Source of the DNA: Sphingobacterium multivorum | GTDB taxonomy: Bacteria > Bacteroidota > Bacteroidia > Sphingobacteriales > Sphingobacteriaceae | DNA: 64,000 nt | Direction: 5' to 3' | Assembly (NCBI RefSeq): GCF_039511225.1 | Contig: NZ_CP154261.1 | Coordinates: 3,658,001-3,722,000 of the forward strand | Part shown: positions 54,819 through 64,000 of the stretch, piece by piece | Layout of the letters: every line of letters begins with the position of its first letter | Numbering within the stretch: the stretch's first letter is position 1 | The notes under the pieces: generated by a model | Databases searched by the model: none | What the model saw: the letters and a program-made list of their open reading frames with translations, nothing else | What the model was told of the DNA's origin: nothing | Program-made: the position numbers and the translations under genes

Positions 54819-55826
54819 TTAGTTAAGGATCCGGTAGATCATTTCTTTTAAAATCTCTTCACTATTAAAATTGCTCGGCACATTCACACCTTTGGATTTC
54901 AAGTCGGTCTCCTTCAACACATGGAGCACATCGAAAGTTTTCCGTCTATTGTAATTTCGTGCGGCAAGCTCATATTCTTTCAGGAAGAATGGATGTACCC
55001 CCAATTCTTTTGCCGCAACCGATTTGTCGATTAGATAATGGTATTTGAGAATCTTCGTGAAGTAGGTAGCAATTTGTCCAATAACCATCACCAGTGGATT
55101 ATTTTTGGGATTGGCCACAAAATAATCGACGATCTGATACGCTTTTAGGGCATTGCGTTTAGCCAATGCAGTATTTAATTCAAAAACATTATAATCTTTG
55201 GAAATACCAATATTCCGTTCAACATCTTCCATGCTTATTTCTTGGCTCTTTGGAACATTAAGCATCAGCTTATCAAGTTCATTGGCCACTTTTGATAGAT
55301 CGTTACCAAGATAGTCCGCAATCATCACCGCAGCTTGCGGATGAATGCGCCAACCCGCATCTTTTACATATGTGCCGATCCAAGGGCCCACTTTATCGTC
55401 ATATAGTTTGGCTGCATCGACGACTAAGCCTTTTTTTTCAAAAACTTTATAGATCTTTTTGCGTTTGTCAAATTTTCCATGTTTAAAACAAAACACAAGA
55501 ATGGTGGTCGGTGTAAGATGCTCCAGGTATTTCGTCAGCAGTTCTTCTGTATCCGATTTCCATTTCAGCTCCTGTGCTTCCTTGATGATAATCACCTGAT
55601 AATCGCTCAACATGGGATACCGTTTTGCGGCATTGACAACGGTAGACATATCAATATCTTTTCCGTAGAAAATCGATTGATCAAAGCCCTTCTGTGCTTC
55701 GTTCAGTACGGTCGTCTCCAACGCATCAGCAATGGTATCAATGAAATAACTCTCCTCACCTTGCAATAAATACACTGGTTTAAAAGACCTGTTCTTAATA
55801 TCGGATAAGATCGGATTGATGTTCAT
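54819..55826 (-). CDS. holA: DNA polymerase III delta subunit
   Basis: 335 residues, the normal HolA length. It opens the sliding clamp within the clamp loader. N-terminal PVYLLQGEESYFID (Walker-A-like but non-functional, as in the family), YPMLSDYQVIIIKEAQEL, and the C-terminal collar region FDVLHVLKETDLKSKG. The Bacteroidota form is clear. ATG at 55826. It is divergent from the HsdR-N domain gene, a conserved neighbourhood in this phylum. Confidence 0.94.
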   Translation of the reverse strand: MNINPILSDIKNRSFKPVYLLQGEESYFIDTIADALETTVLNEAQKGFDQSIFYGKDIDMSTVVNAAKRYPMLSDYQVIIIKEAQELKWKSDTEELLTKYLEHLTPTTILVFCFKHGKFDKRKKIYKVFEKKGLVVDAAKLYDDKVGPWIGTYVKDAGWRIHPQAAVMIADYLGNDLSKVANELDKLMLNVPKSQEISMEDVERNIGISKDYNVFELNTALAKRNALKAYQIVDYFVANPKNNPLVMVIGQIATYFTKILKYHYLIDKSVAAKELGVHPFFLKEYELAARNYNRRKTFDVLHVLKETDLKSKGVNVPSNFNSEEILKEMIYRILN

Positions 55827-56325
55827 ATGTAAAACTATCGATAGTATTTATTTTCACTGGGCCCAATTAAGCTCTTTACACGCGGCAACTTGTCTAAAGT
55901 TGCTATGGAGTACCCGGTCTATTTATTTATTTTTTCACTGCAGATCGGTTGCCCCATTACTTTCCCGCATCCAAACAATCTGCTACAGTCTAAAATGTCC
56001 CATGTTATTGCATCTTCACATGGTGTATCTAGTTCGACTATGGACATTTTATAGGAAGCAAAATTACGATTTTAATGGCAATTTAAACGAGTAACCCTGC
56101 CGAATTAACGCTTTTATAATTGATTCATCTACTGTCACCACTTTAAGCTATTGGTTTAAAGCCATGAACATTTAGCACCACAAGTTCCACAATTCTGGTC
56201 AAGCAATACTGCCATAAAAGCAGACCTGAGTTTTTTTACAAAAAATCATCTTCGTCAGCAAAAAAACACCATATTTCATGCCTGATGAATGTATTTCTTT
56301 TGCTAAAAATTTAGTATATTTGTGT
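55827..56325. other. Intergenic region between holA and the HsdR-N domain gene
   Basis: About 500 nt. A TATATTTG box at 56315-56322 is listed separately. I see no tRNA, terminator or convincing ORF. The open frame at 55816-56094 has an atypical composition and overlaps the holA start. Confidence 0.6.
56315..56322 (+). promoter_or_regulatory. -7 box TATATTTG before the HsdR-N domain gene
   Basis: Exact TAnnTTTG only 3 nt before the ATG at 56326, so the mRNA is probably leaderless. It excludes the upstream ATG at 56278 as the start. Confidence 0.7.
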
Positions 56326-56787
56326 ATGTTTTCACCGACTCCACTGAACTTACCACCGTATCAAGCTAAAATATCCAAAAAGAATAATGCGATTTACATC
56401 TTTGATGAGCTCAGAAAAAAGGACCTGGTGTTAACGCCGGAAGAATGGGTTAGACAGCATTGGATCAACTATTTGTCGCTCATGAAAAATTACCCCAAGG
56501 CACTGATGCATATCGAAGTTGGTTTGAAATTAAATAACCTGCAGAAACGAAGTGATTTGTTGATTTACAACAGCAGCGGGCATAAGGTCGTTTTAGCTGA
56601 ATTTAAAGCGCCACACGTAAAAATTACCCAACAAGTATTTGAGCAAATTGCAAATTATAACACGGTTCACCGCATACCTTACTTGTTAGTGAGCAACGGC
56701 ATGAATCATTACTATTGTAAAATTGATTTTAACAGGGAGTCTTACGAATTTTTGGAAGACCTTCCCAACTACAATGAAATTGACTAA
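56326..56787 (+). CDS. Stand-alone HsdR-N-type nuclease-domain protein
   Basis: 153 residues from ATG 56326. One HsdR_N_2 domain: LNLPPYQAKI, LTPEEWVRQHWINYL, ALMHIEVGLKLNNLQKRSDLL, VVLAEFKAPHVKITQQVFEQI. The D-x(n)-E-x-K core of the PD-(D/E)XK fold is visible (RSDLLIY and EFKAP), though the lysine of E-x-K is retained while no helicase or other restriction subunit is present. It is not a restriction system on its own. Conserved near holA in Bacteroidota; biological role unknown. Confidence 0.9.
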   Translation: MFSPTPLNLPPYQAKISKKNNAIYIFDELRKKDLVLTPEEWVRQHWINYLSLMKNYPKALMHIEVGLKLNNLQKRSDLLIYNSSGHKVVLAEFKAPHVKITQQVFEQIANYNTVHRIPYLLVSNGMNHYYCKIDFNRESYEFLEDLPNYNEID

Positions 56788-56955
56788 GGAGCTATGCATG
56801 AAATAGATAAAAATTAATCCGGAGATTCAGTCTCCCATAGGTCTTAAACGGGGAGCACCGAAAAAATGTAAAGTAGATGTAAAACATCTTTTCAATTTAT
56901 TTGATTTTTAAAATATAGTTTTATATTAGTCCTACAGAATAGAAAAAATAAAAAG

Positions 56956-57657
56956 ATGAATATAGATAAAAACGAATTCAGAAAATATGCAGTAAAGCAT
57001 CACCGTATTGGAAGTCAACATGTTGATAGCTTCATTGCACGTACAGAGACTAGCATTCCGACAAACCTTACACCTTACATCGTCGAAGAACGTCAATTGA
57101 ACGTTGCTCAGATGGATGTATTTTCACGTTTGATGATGGACCGCATCATATTTTTAGGCAGCGGTATTGATGATCAGGTAGCCAACATTATTCAGGCACA
57201 GCTCCTGTTCTTACAGTCTACCGATGCACAACGTGATATCCAGATCTACATCAATTCACCGGGTGGAAGCGTGTATGCTGGATTAGGAATTTACGATACC
57301 ATGCAGTACATCACGCCAGATGTAGCAACCATCTGTACCGGCATTGCAGCATCTATGGGGGCTGTTCTTTTAGTTGCTGGTGCAAAAGGTAAACGTGCAG
57401 CCTTACGTCACTCGCGCGTCATGATTCACCAACCTTCTGGTGGCGCTCAAGGAGTCGCAGCCGATATGGAAATCAACTTACGTGAGATGATGAAATTAAA
57501 AGAAGAATTATACACCATTATTTCAGATCACTCTGGACAAACTTACGAATGGGTAGAAAAATCTTCCGATCGCGACTACTGGATGCGGGCCAACGAAGCC
57601 AAAGAATTCGGTATGATTGACGAGATTTTACTTCCTAAGAAGGAGATTATTAAATAA
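56956..57657 (+). CDS. clpP: ATP-dependent Clp protease proteolytic subunit
   Basis: 233 residues. Catalytic Ser133 in [12 protein letters not shown] and His158 in [11 protein letters not shown], with the Asp supplied later as in the family. [22 protein letters not shown] is fully conserved. An N-terminal extension of about 35 residues may be a propeptide. It forms the tetradecameric chamber used by ClpX, encoded 2 nt downstream. Cytoplasmic quality control and regulated proteolysis. Confidence 0.97.
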   Translation: MNIDKNEFRKYAVKHHRIGSQHVDSFIARTETSIPTNLTPYIVEERQLNVAQMDVFSRLMMDRIIFLGSGIDDQVANIIQAQLLFLQSTDAQRDIQIYINSPGGSVYAGLGIYDTMQYITPDVATICTGIAASMGAVLLVAGAKGKRAALRHSRVMIHQPSGGAQGVAADMEINLREMMKLKEELYTIISDHSGQTYEWVEKSSDRDYWMRANEAKEFGMIDEILLPKKEIIK

Positions 57658-57659
57658 CA

Positions 57660-58910
57660 ATGGCAAAGAATAACGATAGAGACATTCATTGTTCGTTTTG
57701 TGGCATAAGCAAAAATGAAGCCCAGATGCTTATTGCTGGCAACGGTGCACACATCTGTGACCGTTGTATTCAGCAAGCAGGCGAGATCTTGGCAGAAGAA
57801 TTAAAACAACGAAAAAGCAAAACCTTACAGACAGCTTTAAAGTTGATCCGTCCTTTGGAGATCAAAACTCACTTGGACCAATATGTAATCGGTCAAGATG
57901 ATGCAAAAAAAGTAATTTCTGTAGCCGTTTATAATCACTATAAACGTTTAAATCAGAAAGTGGATAAAGATGAGATTGAAATCGAAAAATCCAATTTGAT
58001 TATCGTAGGTGAAACAGGTACTGGTAAGACCTTGCTGGCAAAAACTGTCGCCAAGATACTCAATGTACCTTTCTGTATTGTGGATGCAACGGTATTAACA
58101 GAAGCAGGTTATGTAGGGGAAGACGTCGAAAGTATATTGACGCGTTTACTGCAAGCAGCAGATTATGATGTTGCTTCGGCCGAACGTGGTATCATCTATA
58201 TCGATGAGATTGACAAAATCGCACGTAAAAGCGACAATCCTTCCATTACCAGAGATGTATCAGGTGAAGGTGTGCAGCAGGCGTTATTGAAGATTCTCGA
58301 AGGTACAGTTGTAAACGTTCCACCACAAGGCGGCCGTAAACACCCCGATCAAAAAATGATCGCAGTCAATACAAGTAATATTCTATTTATCTGTGGTGGT
58401 GCATTTGACGGTATTCAAAAGAAAATTGCAAACCGTTTGCGTACGCAAACAGTAGGTTATAAAATGAACGAAGACGAAGAGGAAATTGACTTGAACAATC
58501 TGTACAAGTATATTACACCTCAGGACTTAAAGAACTTTGGTTTAATCCCCGAATTGATTGGCCGTCTTCCAGTATTGACTTACCTCAATCCATTGGATAA
58601 GGAAACATTACTGAGCATATTGACTGAACCAAAAAATGCGTTGGTAAAACAATATAAGAAATTGTTTGAATACGAAGGTATCGACTTAAAATTTGATCCG
58701 GAAGTATATACCTTTATTGTAGACAAAGCTGACGAATTCAAACTGGGGGCCCGAGGCCTGCGCAGCATCTGCGAAGCCATTATGCTGGATGCCATGTTTG
58801 AGATTCCGTCAACAAAAGAGCAAACCGGACAGAAAGCATTGGAAATCACCTTGGACTATGCGAAGAAAAAATTCGAAAAGTCCGATTTGAAAAAGCTTAA
58901 AGTCGCTTAA
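57660..58910 (+). CDS. clpX: ATP-dependent Clp protease ATP-binding subunit ClpX
   Basis: 416 residues. Zinc-finger cysteines 11, 14, 33 and 36 (CSFC, CDRC). Walker A GETGTGKT, Walker [12 protein letters not shown], sensor and arginine-finger regions, and the IGF-type ClpP loop region near [11 protein letters not shown] are in order. It unfolds tagged proteins and feeds them to ClpP. Two bases after clpP, so one operon. A perfect terminator follows. Confidence 0.98.
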   Translation: MAKNNDRDIHCSFCGISKNEAQMLIAGNGAHICDRCIQQAGEILAEELKQRKSKTLQTALKLIRPLEIKTHLDQYVIGQDDAKKVISVAVYNHYKRLNQKVDKDEIEIEKSNLIIVGETGTGKTLLAKTVAKILNVPFCIVDATVLTEAGYVGEDVESILTRLLQAADYDVASAERGIIYIDEIDKIARKSDNPSITRDVSGEGVQQALLKILEGTVVNVPPQGGRKHPDQKMIAVNTSNILFICGGAFDGIQKKIANRLRTQTVGYKMNEDEEEIDLNNLYKYITPQDLKNFGLIPELIGRLPVLTYLNPLDKETLLSILTEPKNALVKQYKKLFEYEGIDLKFDPEVYTFIVDKADEFKLGARGLRSICEAIMLDAMFEIPSTKEQTGQKALEITLDYAKKKFEKSDLKKLKVA

Positions 58911-58943
58911 AAAAAATCCCGTTCGCTGAACGGGATTTTTTTT
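58911..58943 (+). terminator. Terminator of clpPX
   Basis: ATCCCGTTC, loop GCT, GAACGGGAT between an A-run and a T-run. Confidence 0.95.
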
Positions 58944-59032
58944 TAAAAGAATTAAAAATCTTATATTACAATAATAACATAGCCATAACGGAATGTTGAC
59001 AGGAAGATAAGAGATTCAAGAAATTAAATTTA

Positions 59033-59866
59033 ATGACTATGACAACAAAGAAAAGTGCAAAGAATACCGTAAATAGTCCGATCACACCCGGTTTAAAAAC
59101 CAAAGAAGAAATCGTGAACAACTGGCTTCCCCGTTATACGGGAAGACCTTTGGAAGAGTTTGGAGAATATATCCTTTTAACGAACTTTTCAAAATATATC
59201 CACCTTTTTTCTGAAATGCATGATAATGCGCCCATCTATGGCGAAGATAAACCCATGCAATCTGTAACGGCCGGAGGAATCACCATTATCAATTTTGGCA
59301 TGGGAAGTCCTATGGCTGCCACTATTATGGATCTTTTGGCAGCTATTGCTCCTAAAGCAGTGCTGTTTTTGGGAAAAACCGGTGGGATTAAGAAGAAGAT
59401 TCCTGTTGGCGAATTAATTCTACCAATTGCCGCTATCCGCGGTGAGGGAACATCCAACGACTACTTTCCACCCGAAGTACCTTCATTACCAGCCTTCGCC
59501 ATGCAAAAGGCTATATCCACCACAATTCGGGACCACCAACGGGATTACTGGACCGGAACGGTATACACCACCAATAGACGCGTCTGGGAACATGACAAAG
59601 CTTTCAAAAAGTATTTGAAATCAATCCGTGCCATGTGCGTGGATATGGAAACAGCAACGATATTCAGCGTTGGATTTGCTAATAAAATCCCAACAGGCGC
59701 ATTGTTGTTGGTTTCAGACCAGCCGATGATTCCAGAAGGTGTTAAAACCTCAGTCAGTGACGTCACTGTTACCGCAAAATATGTAGAGGCACATATCAGT
59801 ATAGGTATTGATGCCTTAAAACAGCTTATCAATAACGGATTGACCGTGAAGCACCTTAAATTCTAA
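59033..59866 (+). CDS. amn: AMP nucleosidase
   Basis: 277 residues, the short Bacteroidota form. A nucleoside-phosphorylase-like fold: ITIINFGMGSPMAATIMDLL, VLFLGKTGGIKKKIPVGELIL, and AMCVDMETATIFSVGF with the ribose-binding Met-Glu. It splits AMP into adenine and ribose 5-phosphate, controlling adenylate levels. Two close ATGs exist (59033 and 59039). A terminator follows, so it is transcribed alone. Confidence 0.93.
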   Translation: MTMTTKKSAKNTVNSPITPGLKTKEEIVNNWLPRYTGRPLEEFGEYILLTNFSKYIHLFSEMHDNAPIYGEDKPMQSVTAGGITIINFGMGSPMAATIMDLLAAIAPKAVLFLGKTGGIKKKIPVGELILPIAAIRGEGTSNDYFPPEVPSLPAFAMQKAISTTIRDHQRDYWTGTVYTTNRRVWEHDKAFKKYLKSIRAMCVDMETATIFSVGFANKIPTGALLLVSDQPMIPEGVKTSVSDVTVTAKYVEAHISIGIDALKQLINNGLTVKHLKF

Positions 59867-59880
59867 ACACCCTAAAAAAC

Positions 59881-59915
59881 ACATCATATTTTCCTTTACA
59901 GCGAAAATATGATGT
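59881..59915 (+). terminator. 13-bp hairpin after AMP nucleosidase
   Basis: ACATCATATTTTC pairs exactly with GAAAATATGATGT across CTTTACAGC, 14 nt after the stop. Confidence 0.75.
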
Positions 59916-59991
59916 ATCCCTACGCGATAAGCAATTCTCTCACAGGTAATTACAACTATTAAACATTATTTTTGATTAATAATTGAACAGC

Positions 59992-60056
59992 GATTAACTA
60001 TTAATCGGGATGTTAACAAATGTTAATCTTCACAATAATTAAACGATTTGTCGTTT
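59992..60056. promoter_or_regulatory. Three palindromes upstream of RND pump 3
   Basis: GATTAA-CTA-TTAATC (59992-60006), TTAACA-AA-TGTTAA (60013-60026) and AAACGA-TTTG-TCGTTT (60041-60056), all exact, within 65 bp and ending 55 nt before the adaptor start. The middle one shares the TTAACA half-site with the TetR operators of pump 1. Confidence 0.6.
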
Positions 60057-60111
60057 ATATTGTAATATTCATATTACTCAACACATATATCGTAAAAATT
60101 AATCAAGCATT

Positions 60112-61275
60112 GTGAAGAAAAAAACATTATCTATTTTTAAAGTATCCGTATTGATTTGTTCAGCCTTAGCCACGCAGGTAAGTTGTTCTTCAAGTTCTTC
60201 AAAAGAAAATAAAACCAATGAAAAAAATGTAGCCTTGCCAGTCTATACGGTCACTAAATCAGATGCAACCACCATCAAGGACTATTTAGGAACCATAGAA
60301 GGTAAAGTCAACGTAGAAGTGCGCCCGCAGGTTGAAGGACTGCTTCAGGAAATTTATGTCGATGAGGGTTCTTTTGTTCAAAAAGGCCAAAAGCTATTCA
60401 AGGTAGACCCTTCTACTTATCAGGAAAATCTCAATAATATGGTCGCTACGGAGCAGGTTGCCAAGGCCAAACTAAAAAATGCGCAGCTTGAAGTCGACCG
60501 CTTGAAACCACTGGTTCAAAACGAAGTCATTTCGGACGTCAGGCTGGCTTCGGCAAAATCAGATTATCAAGTCGCCAAAGCAACGCTGGACCAGGCCATC
60601 GCAGCCGTACGTTCGGCGCAGATCAGTAAAGACTTTACAGTTATTACGGCTCCCGTAAGCGGTTATATTGGCCGCATCCCAAAGCGTATCGGAAACTTGG
60701 TATCAAAGGGCGATAAAGAGCCCCTCACCTATCTTTCGGACATCCAGGAAGTGTATGTGTATTTCTCCATGAATGAATCAGATTTTCTTTATTTTTCCAA
60801 GGCACAGGCCAAAAAAGATAGTATCGAAGGAAAAAAGTATAACCAGAATCAAAAGCTTATCTTTCCAGAAGTGACTTTGGTGCTCGCGGATGGCGAAGAA
60901 TATGCAAAAAAAGGTGTGGTTGATGCCGTCAACGGCCAGATTAACCGGACAACGGGAGCAATCTCCTTGCGTGCGACATTTCAAAACCACGACAATATTC
61001 TTCGATCCGGAAGCAGCGGCACCCTTAAGATTGCCGAAGTAAAAAAAGATGTTCTTCAAATCCCGCAGATTGCCGTCAATGAATTGCAGGATAAAACCTT
61101 TGTCTATATACTGGACCAAAACAATAAGGCGCAAAAACGAAATATCCAGCTTTCGGGAAAAAGTAAAAATAACTATATCGTCTATTCAGGCCTCAAGGAA
61201 AACGATCGCGTTATTACCAGTGGATTTGACAAATTGACCGACGGTTCTCCAGTAACTCCGATTTTACAGAAATAA
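60112..61275 (+). CDS. RND pump 3: periplasmic adaptor (HlyD/AcrA type) lipoprotein
   Basis: 387 residues. The start codon is GTG at 60112: an in-frame TAA lies four codons upstream, and no ATG gives a signal peptide. The lipobox ends TQVSCSSSS. Lipoyl half VNVEVRPQVEGLLQEIYVDE, long alpha-hairpin, FTVITAPVSGYIGRIPKRIGN, and membrane-proximal LQDKTFVYILDQNNKAQKR. Closest in this window to the adaptor of pump 2. 77 nt before its permease. Confidence 0.94.
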   Translation: MKKKTLSIFKVSVLICSALATQVSCSSSSSKENKTNEKNVALPVYTVTKSDATTIKDYLGTIEGKVNVEVRPQVEGLLQEIYVDEGSFVQKGQKLFKVDPSTYQENLNNMVATEQVAKAKLKNAQLEVDRLKPLVQNEVISDVRLASAKSDYQVAKATLDQAIAAVRSAQISKDFTVITAPVSGYIGRIPKRIGNLVSKGDKEPLTYLSDIQEVYVYFSMNESDFLYFSKAQAKKDSIEGKKYNQNQKLIFPEVTLVLADGEEYAKKGVVDAVNGQINRTTGAISLRATFQNHDNILRSGSSGTLKIAEVKKDVLQIPQIAVNELQDKTFVYILDQNNKAQKRNIQLSGKSKNNYIVYSGLKENDRVITSGFDKLTDGSPVTPILQK

Positions 61276-61352
61276 TTATCGATCATTTTTGCATACTACC
61301 CGGTGCCAGGCATGCTGTGCGCCAAAAGTAGCGTGTTTTAAATTCTATGTAT

Positions 61353-64000
61353 ATGCTAAAAACATTTATAAATAGGCCTGTATTAGCCACGGTGGTTTCC
61401 ATTATCCTGGTTATCTTAGGCTTAGTGGGGCTAAAACTCCTGCCTGTCTCGCGCTTTCCAGAAATTGCTCCACCCAGTGTGCTTGTTTCACTAAGTTATC
61501 CGGGAGCTAATGCCGAAACCGTAGCAAAAAGCGTTTTACTACCTATCGAAGAAGCCATCAATGGTGTGGAGGATATGACCTATATCAAGTCGTCTGCCTC
61601 CAATTCAGGATCAGGAAGTGTGTCGGTGTACTTTAAGACAGGTACCAATCCTGATATTGCCTCTGTCAACGTACAAACACGTATTTCCAAAGCGATCAGC
61701 TCCATTCCCGCCGAAGTCAACGAAGCCGGCATCACTGTCATGCCACGGCAAACCGGTGTGATCATGACCATTAATCTCTACTCCGATCATCAGGATAGTG
61801 CCTACGACGAAACCTTTCTGCAAGCCTATGCACAGATCAACCTCATGCGTCCTTTACTGCGTGTCGATGGCGTAGCTCAGGTCTCCCGTTTGGGGGCCAG
61901 AGATTATGCCATGCGCCTTTGGTTAAATCCCGAAAAGCTAGCCCTTTATAACCTCGTTCCACAAGATGTTATGAATGCTATAAAAGATCAAAACTTTGAG
62001 ATTGCCCCCGGTAAATTTGGAGAAACCTCGGATGAAGCTTTCGAAACAGTGATCCGTCATAAAGGGCGTTTCACCACACCGGAGGAATTCCAGAGTATTG
62101 TGATCAAAACCAACACCGACGGTTCAGTGCTCTATTTAAAAGATGTAGCCCGGGTAGAATTCGGTGCTACAAATTTAAGCAGCGACAACAAGGTAAATGG
62201 GCATCCCGGTCTTACACTCAACTTAACTCAGACCAGTGGTTCCAATGCCCATGATATCGACATTGCCGTCAGAAAGGTTCTTGAAGAACAATCAAAAACA
62301 TTTCCAAAAGGCCTACACTATGAGGTGACCTATTCTGTACGTGATCAGATCGACGAATCGATTAACCAAGTGGAGCACACCCTTTTTGAGGCCTTTATCC
62401 TAGTATTTATTATTGTCTTTATCTTTCTGCAAGATTTTAGATCCACCCTGATTCCGGCAATTGCAATCCCTGTTTCCTTGGTGGGAACCTTCTTTTTTCT
62501 ACAGCTTTTTGGATTTTCGCTCAATGTCCTCACGATGTTTGCTCTGGTACTGGCGATTGGAATCGTGGTGGATGACGCCATTGTCGTCGTCGAAGCTATC
62601 CATGAAAAAATGCACAGTACAGGAATGAAACCCAGGGCCGCGACATTGTCAACGATGTCCGAGATTACGGGAGCTATCCTGTCAATAACCATGGTCATGG
62701 CTGCTGTATTTTTGCCTGTAGGATTTATGGAAGGGCCAGCAGGTATTTTCTATCGACAATTTGCCTATACCTTGGCAACAGCGATTCTGATTTCAGCTCT
62801 CAATGCCTTGACTTTAAGTCCAGCCTTATGTGCGCTACTCCTGAAAGCCCCACAGCATGATACCAATCCAAAAAGCAGCAAAATCAATCAATTTAAAGAT
62901 CGTTTCTTTAAAGCATTCAATACATCTTTTGATCGGCTGACCGCCCGTTATGTCGCTCTTGTAGAAATACTGATCAAGAATAAAAAAATAGCCTGGGCAG
63001 GCTTAATTTTAATTACAGCACTTGGCATCGTGTTTATGATTAAAACACCTAAAAGTTTTATTCCGACCGAAGATGATGGCTTTATTACATATAACATTGC
63101 CCTCCCTCCCGGCGCTTCATTGAGCCGGACAACTGAGGTCCTTCATCGTGCCGATAGTATTTTAAAGAAAAGAAAGGATATCAATGGCATGACAACAGTC
63201 TCTGGTTTTAATGCCTTGGACGGAAGCTCCAGCCCGGCCTTCGCTGCGGGTTATATTACCTTAAAACCACATGCCAAACGCGAGCACATCAAAAACATTA
63301 ATGCGTTTATGGATACCATCAGGCATGATCTGTCCCAGATCAATGAAGCAACGTTTACGGTGTTCCCCCGACCTACCGTACAGGGTTTTGGAGACTTTGC
63401 GGGCATTGAAATGGTTCTTCAGGATCGGATGGGTGGTGACATTCGGGATTTCAACACCATTGCAGATACCTTTATCAACCAGCTTAATACGCTGCCTGAA
63501 ATTCGCAGCGCCTACACAAGCTTTAAATCAAACTTCCCTCAATATGAAGTAAATATCGATGCCGTAAAGGCAAAATCGCTGGGCGTCGAAATCAAAGATC
63601 TTATGTCCACAATACGGTCTTATTTTGCACGTGTACAGGCAAGTGATTTTAACCGGTTTGGTCGCCAATACCGCGTTTATGTCCAATCGGATTTCGACTT
63701 CCGGAAGGATCCCGAATCCTTCAATTCTATTTTTGTGCGGAATAGTAAAGGCGAAATGGTTCCTATTAACACCATATTAACTTTAGAAAAGACGGTGGGT
63801 CCGGAAACTATTACACGCTACAATCTGTACAACGCGATAGCGGTTAATATTACACCTGCGGAAGGCTATAGTACCGATGATGCCATGCAGGCTATCCAAA
63901 AATTGGCCGACAATAAACTTCCGGGTAATTACGGTTTTGAATGGACGGGCATGAGCTATGAAGAAAGTCAGTCCGGTTCACAGACGATCTTGATTTTTGC
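61353..64000 (+). CDS. RND pump 3: inner-membrane permease (HAE1/AcrB type), C-terminus outside window
   Basis: 882 complete codons are visible from the ATG at 61353; an ATG at 61347 is an alternative. The start MLKTFINRPVLATVVS matches the other two permeases. IGIVVDDAIVVVEAI in TM4 is intact. The porter domain is present (for example FGDFAGIEMVLQDRMGG), and the frame is open to base 64000, within the second periplasmic half before TM8. About 170 residues are missing. The outer-membrane channel gene is expected beyond the right edge. Confidence 0.94.
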   Translation, partial: MLKTFINRPVLATVVSIILVILGLVGLKLLPVSRFPEIAPPSVLVSLSYPGANAETVAKSVLLPIEEAINGVEDMTYIKSSASNSGSGSVSVYFKTGTNPDIASVNVQTRISKAISSIPAEVNEAGITVMPRQTGVIMTINLYSDHQDSAYDETFLQAYAQINLMRPLLRVDGVAQVSRLGARDYAMRLWLNPEKLALYNLVPQDVMNAIKDQNFEIAPGKFGETSDEAFETVIRHKGRFTTPEEFQSIVIKTNTDGSVLYLKDVARVEFGATNLSSDNKVNGHPGLTLNLTQTSGSNAHDIDIAVRKVLEEQSKTFPKGLHYEVTYSVRDQIDESINQVEHTLFEAFILVFIIVFIFLQDFRSTLIPAIAIPVSLVGTFFFLQLFGFSLNVLTMFALVLAIGIVVDDAIVVVEAIHEKMHSTGMKPRAATLSTMSEITGAILSITMVMAAVFLPVGFMEGPAGIFYRQFAYTLATAILISALNALTLSPALCALLLKAPQHDTNPKSSKINQFKDRFFKAFNTSFDRLTARYVALVEILIKNKKIAWAGLILITALGIVFMIKTPKSFIPTEDDGFITYNIALPPGASLSRTTEVLHRADSILKKRKDINGMTTVSGFNALDGSSSPAFAAGYITLKPHAKREHIKNINAFMDTIRHDLSQINEATFTVFPRPTVQGFGDFAGIEMVLQDRMGGDIRDFNTIADTFINQLNTLPEIRSAYTSFKSNFPQYEVNIDAVKAKSLGVEIKDLMSTIRSYFARVQASDFNRFGRQYRVYVQSDFDFRKDPESFNSIFVRNSKGEMVPINTILTLEKTVGPETITRYNLYNAIAVNITPAEGYSTDDAMQAIQKLADNKLPGNYGFEWTGMSYEESQSGSQTILIF

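Noticed and set aside
55816..56094. 92-codon plus-strand ORF beside holA
   Set aside because: It overlaps the holA start region, has a Cys/Leu-rich random-looking composition, and has no promoter box.
56326..56787. A restriction-modification system
   Set aside because: Only the N-terminal nuclease-like domain is present; no motor, HsdM or HsdS gene lies nearby.

Overview
The window looks like a chromosomal segment of a Bacteroidota organism, most likely a Sphingobacteriaceae member such as Sphingobacterium. The base composition is A+T-rich. Many starts are preceded by the Bacteroidota -7 box TAnnTTTG and lack a Shine-Dalgarno sequence. The gene content also fits: an Oar-like TonB-dependent receptor, DUF1080, DUF1349, DUF4269 and DUF4822 proteins, a LytS/LytTR pair, and holA divergent from an HsdR-N domain gene next to clpPX and AMP nucleosidase. 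I see no rRNA, tRNA, CRISPR array, insertion sequence or prophage.

Layout. 1-2041 (minus): start of a kdp potassium-ATPase operon, with kdpF, the N-terminal part of kdpA, and an unusual leader of small ORFs (28, 40 and 125 codons). 2.6-5.6 kb: DUF1080 lipoprotein, an unknown protein, an SMR/Gdx-like exporter, a Crp-like regulator and a DUF4269 protein. 5.9-13.9 kb: Oar-like TonB receptor, periplasmic cyclic-nucleotide phosphodiesterase-like hydrolase, a divergent nitroreductase/HxlR pair with interlocked promoters, a thioredoxin-reductase-like enzyme with a methyltransferase, and a DUF1349 protein. 14-20 kb: LuxR-type regulator, an outer-membrane beta-barrel protein with a kinase-like N-terminal half, a decayed GNAT gene, DinB, and a stand-alone GHKL ATPase.

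20-36 kb: two complete RND tripartite pumps. The first follows a TetR regulator, and three near-identical palindromes lie at its promoters. The second follows a LytS/LytTR two-component pair, with a 21-bp-phased direct repeat at its promoter that fits a LytTR site. 36-44.7 kb: EamA transporter, VOC protein, DEAD-box helicase, NhaA, a 58-residue membrane protein ending inside a perfect 30-bp hairpin, a YbiT-type ABC-F protein with a degenerate second ATPase site, and an endonuclease/exonuclease/phosphatase-family enzyme. 44.9-48.2 kb: overlapping glycosyltransferase, flippase-like and glycosyltransferase genes, followed by a 16-unit TTGC microsatellite and a convergent sterol-desaturase-family gene.

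50-54.6 kb: a tetR-tolC-emrA-emrB efflux operon with two tandem 16-bp operators lying on its promoter. 54.8-59.9 kb: housekeeping genes holA, an HsdR-N domain protein, clpP, clpX and AMP nucleosidase. 60.1-64 kb: a third RND pump (adaptor plus truncated permease). Export dominates the window: three RND systems, one DHA2/HlyD/TolC system, an SMR exporter and an EamA exporter. Several have their own regulator and visible candidate operators.
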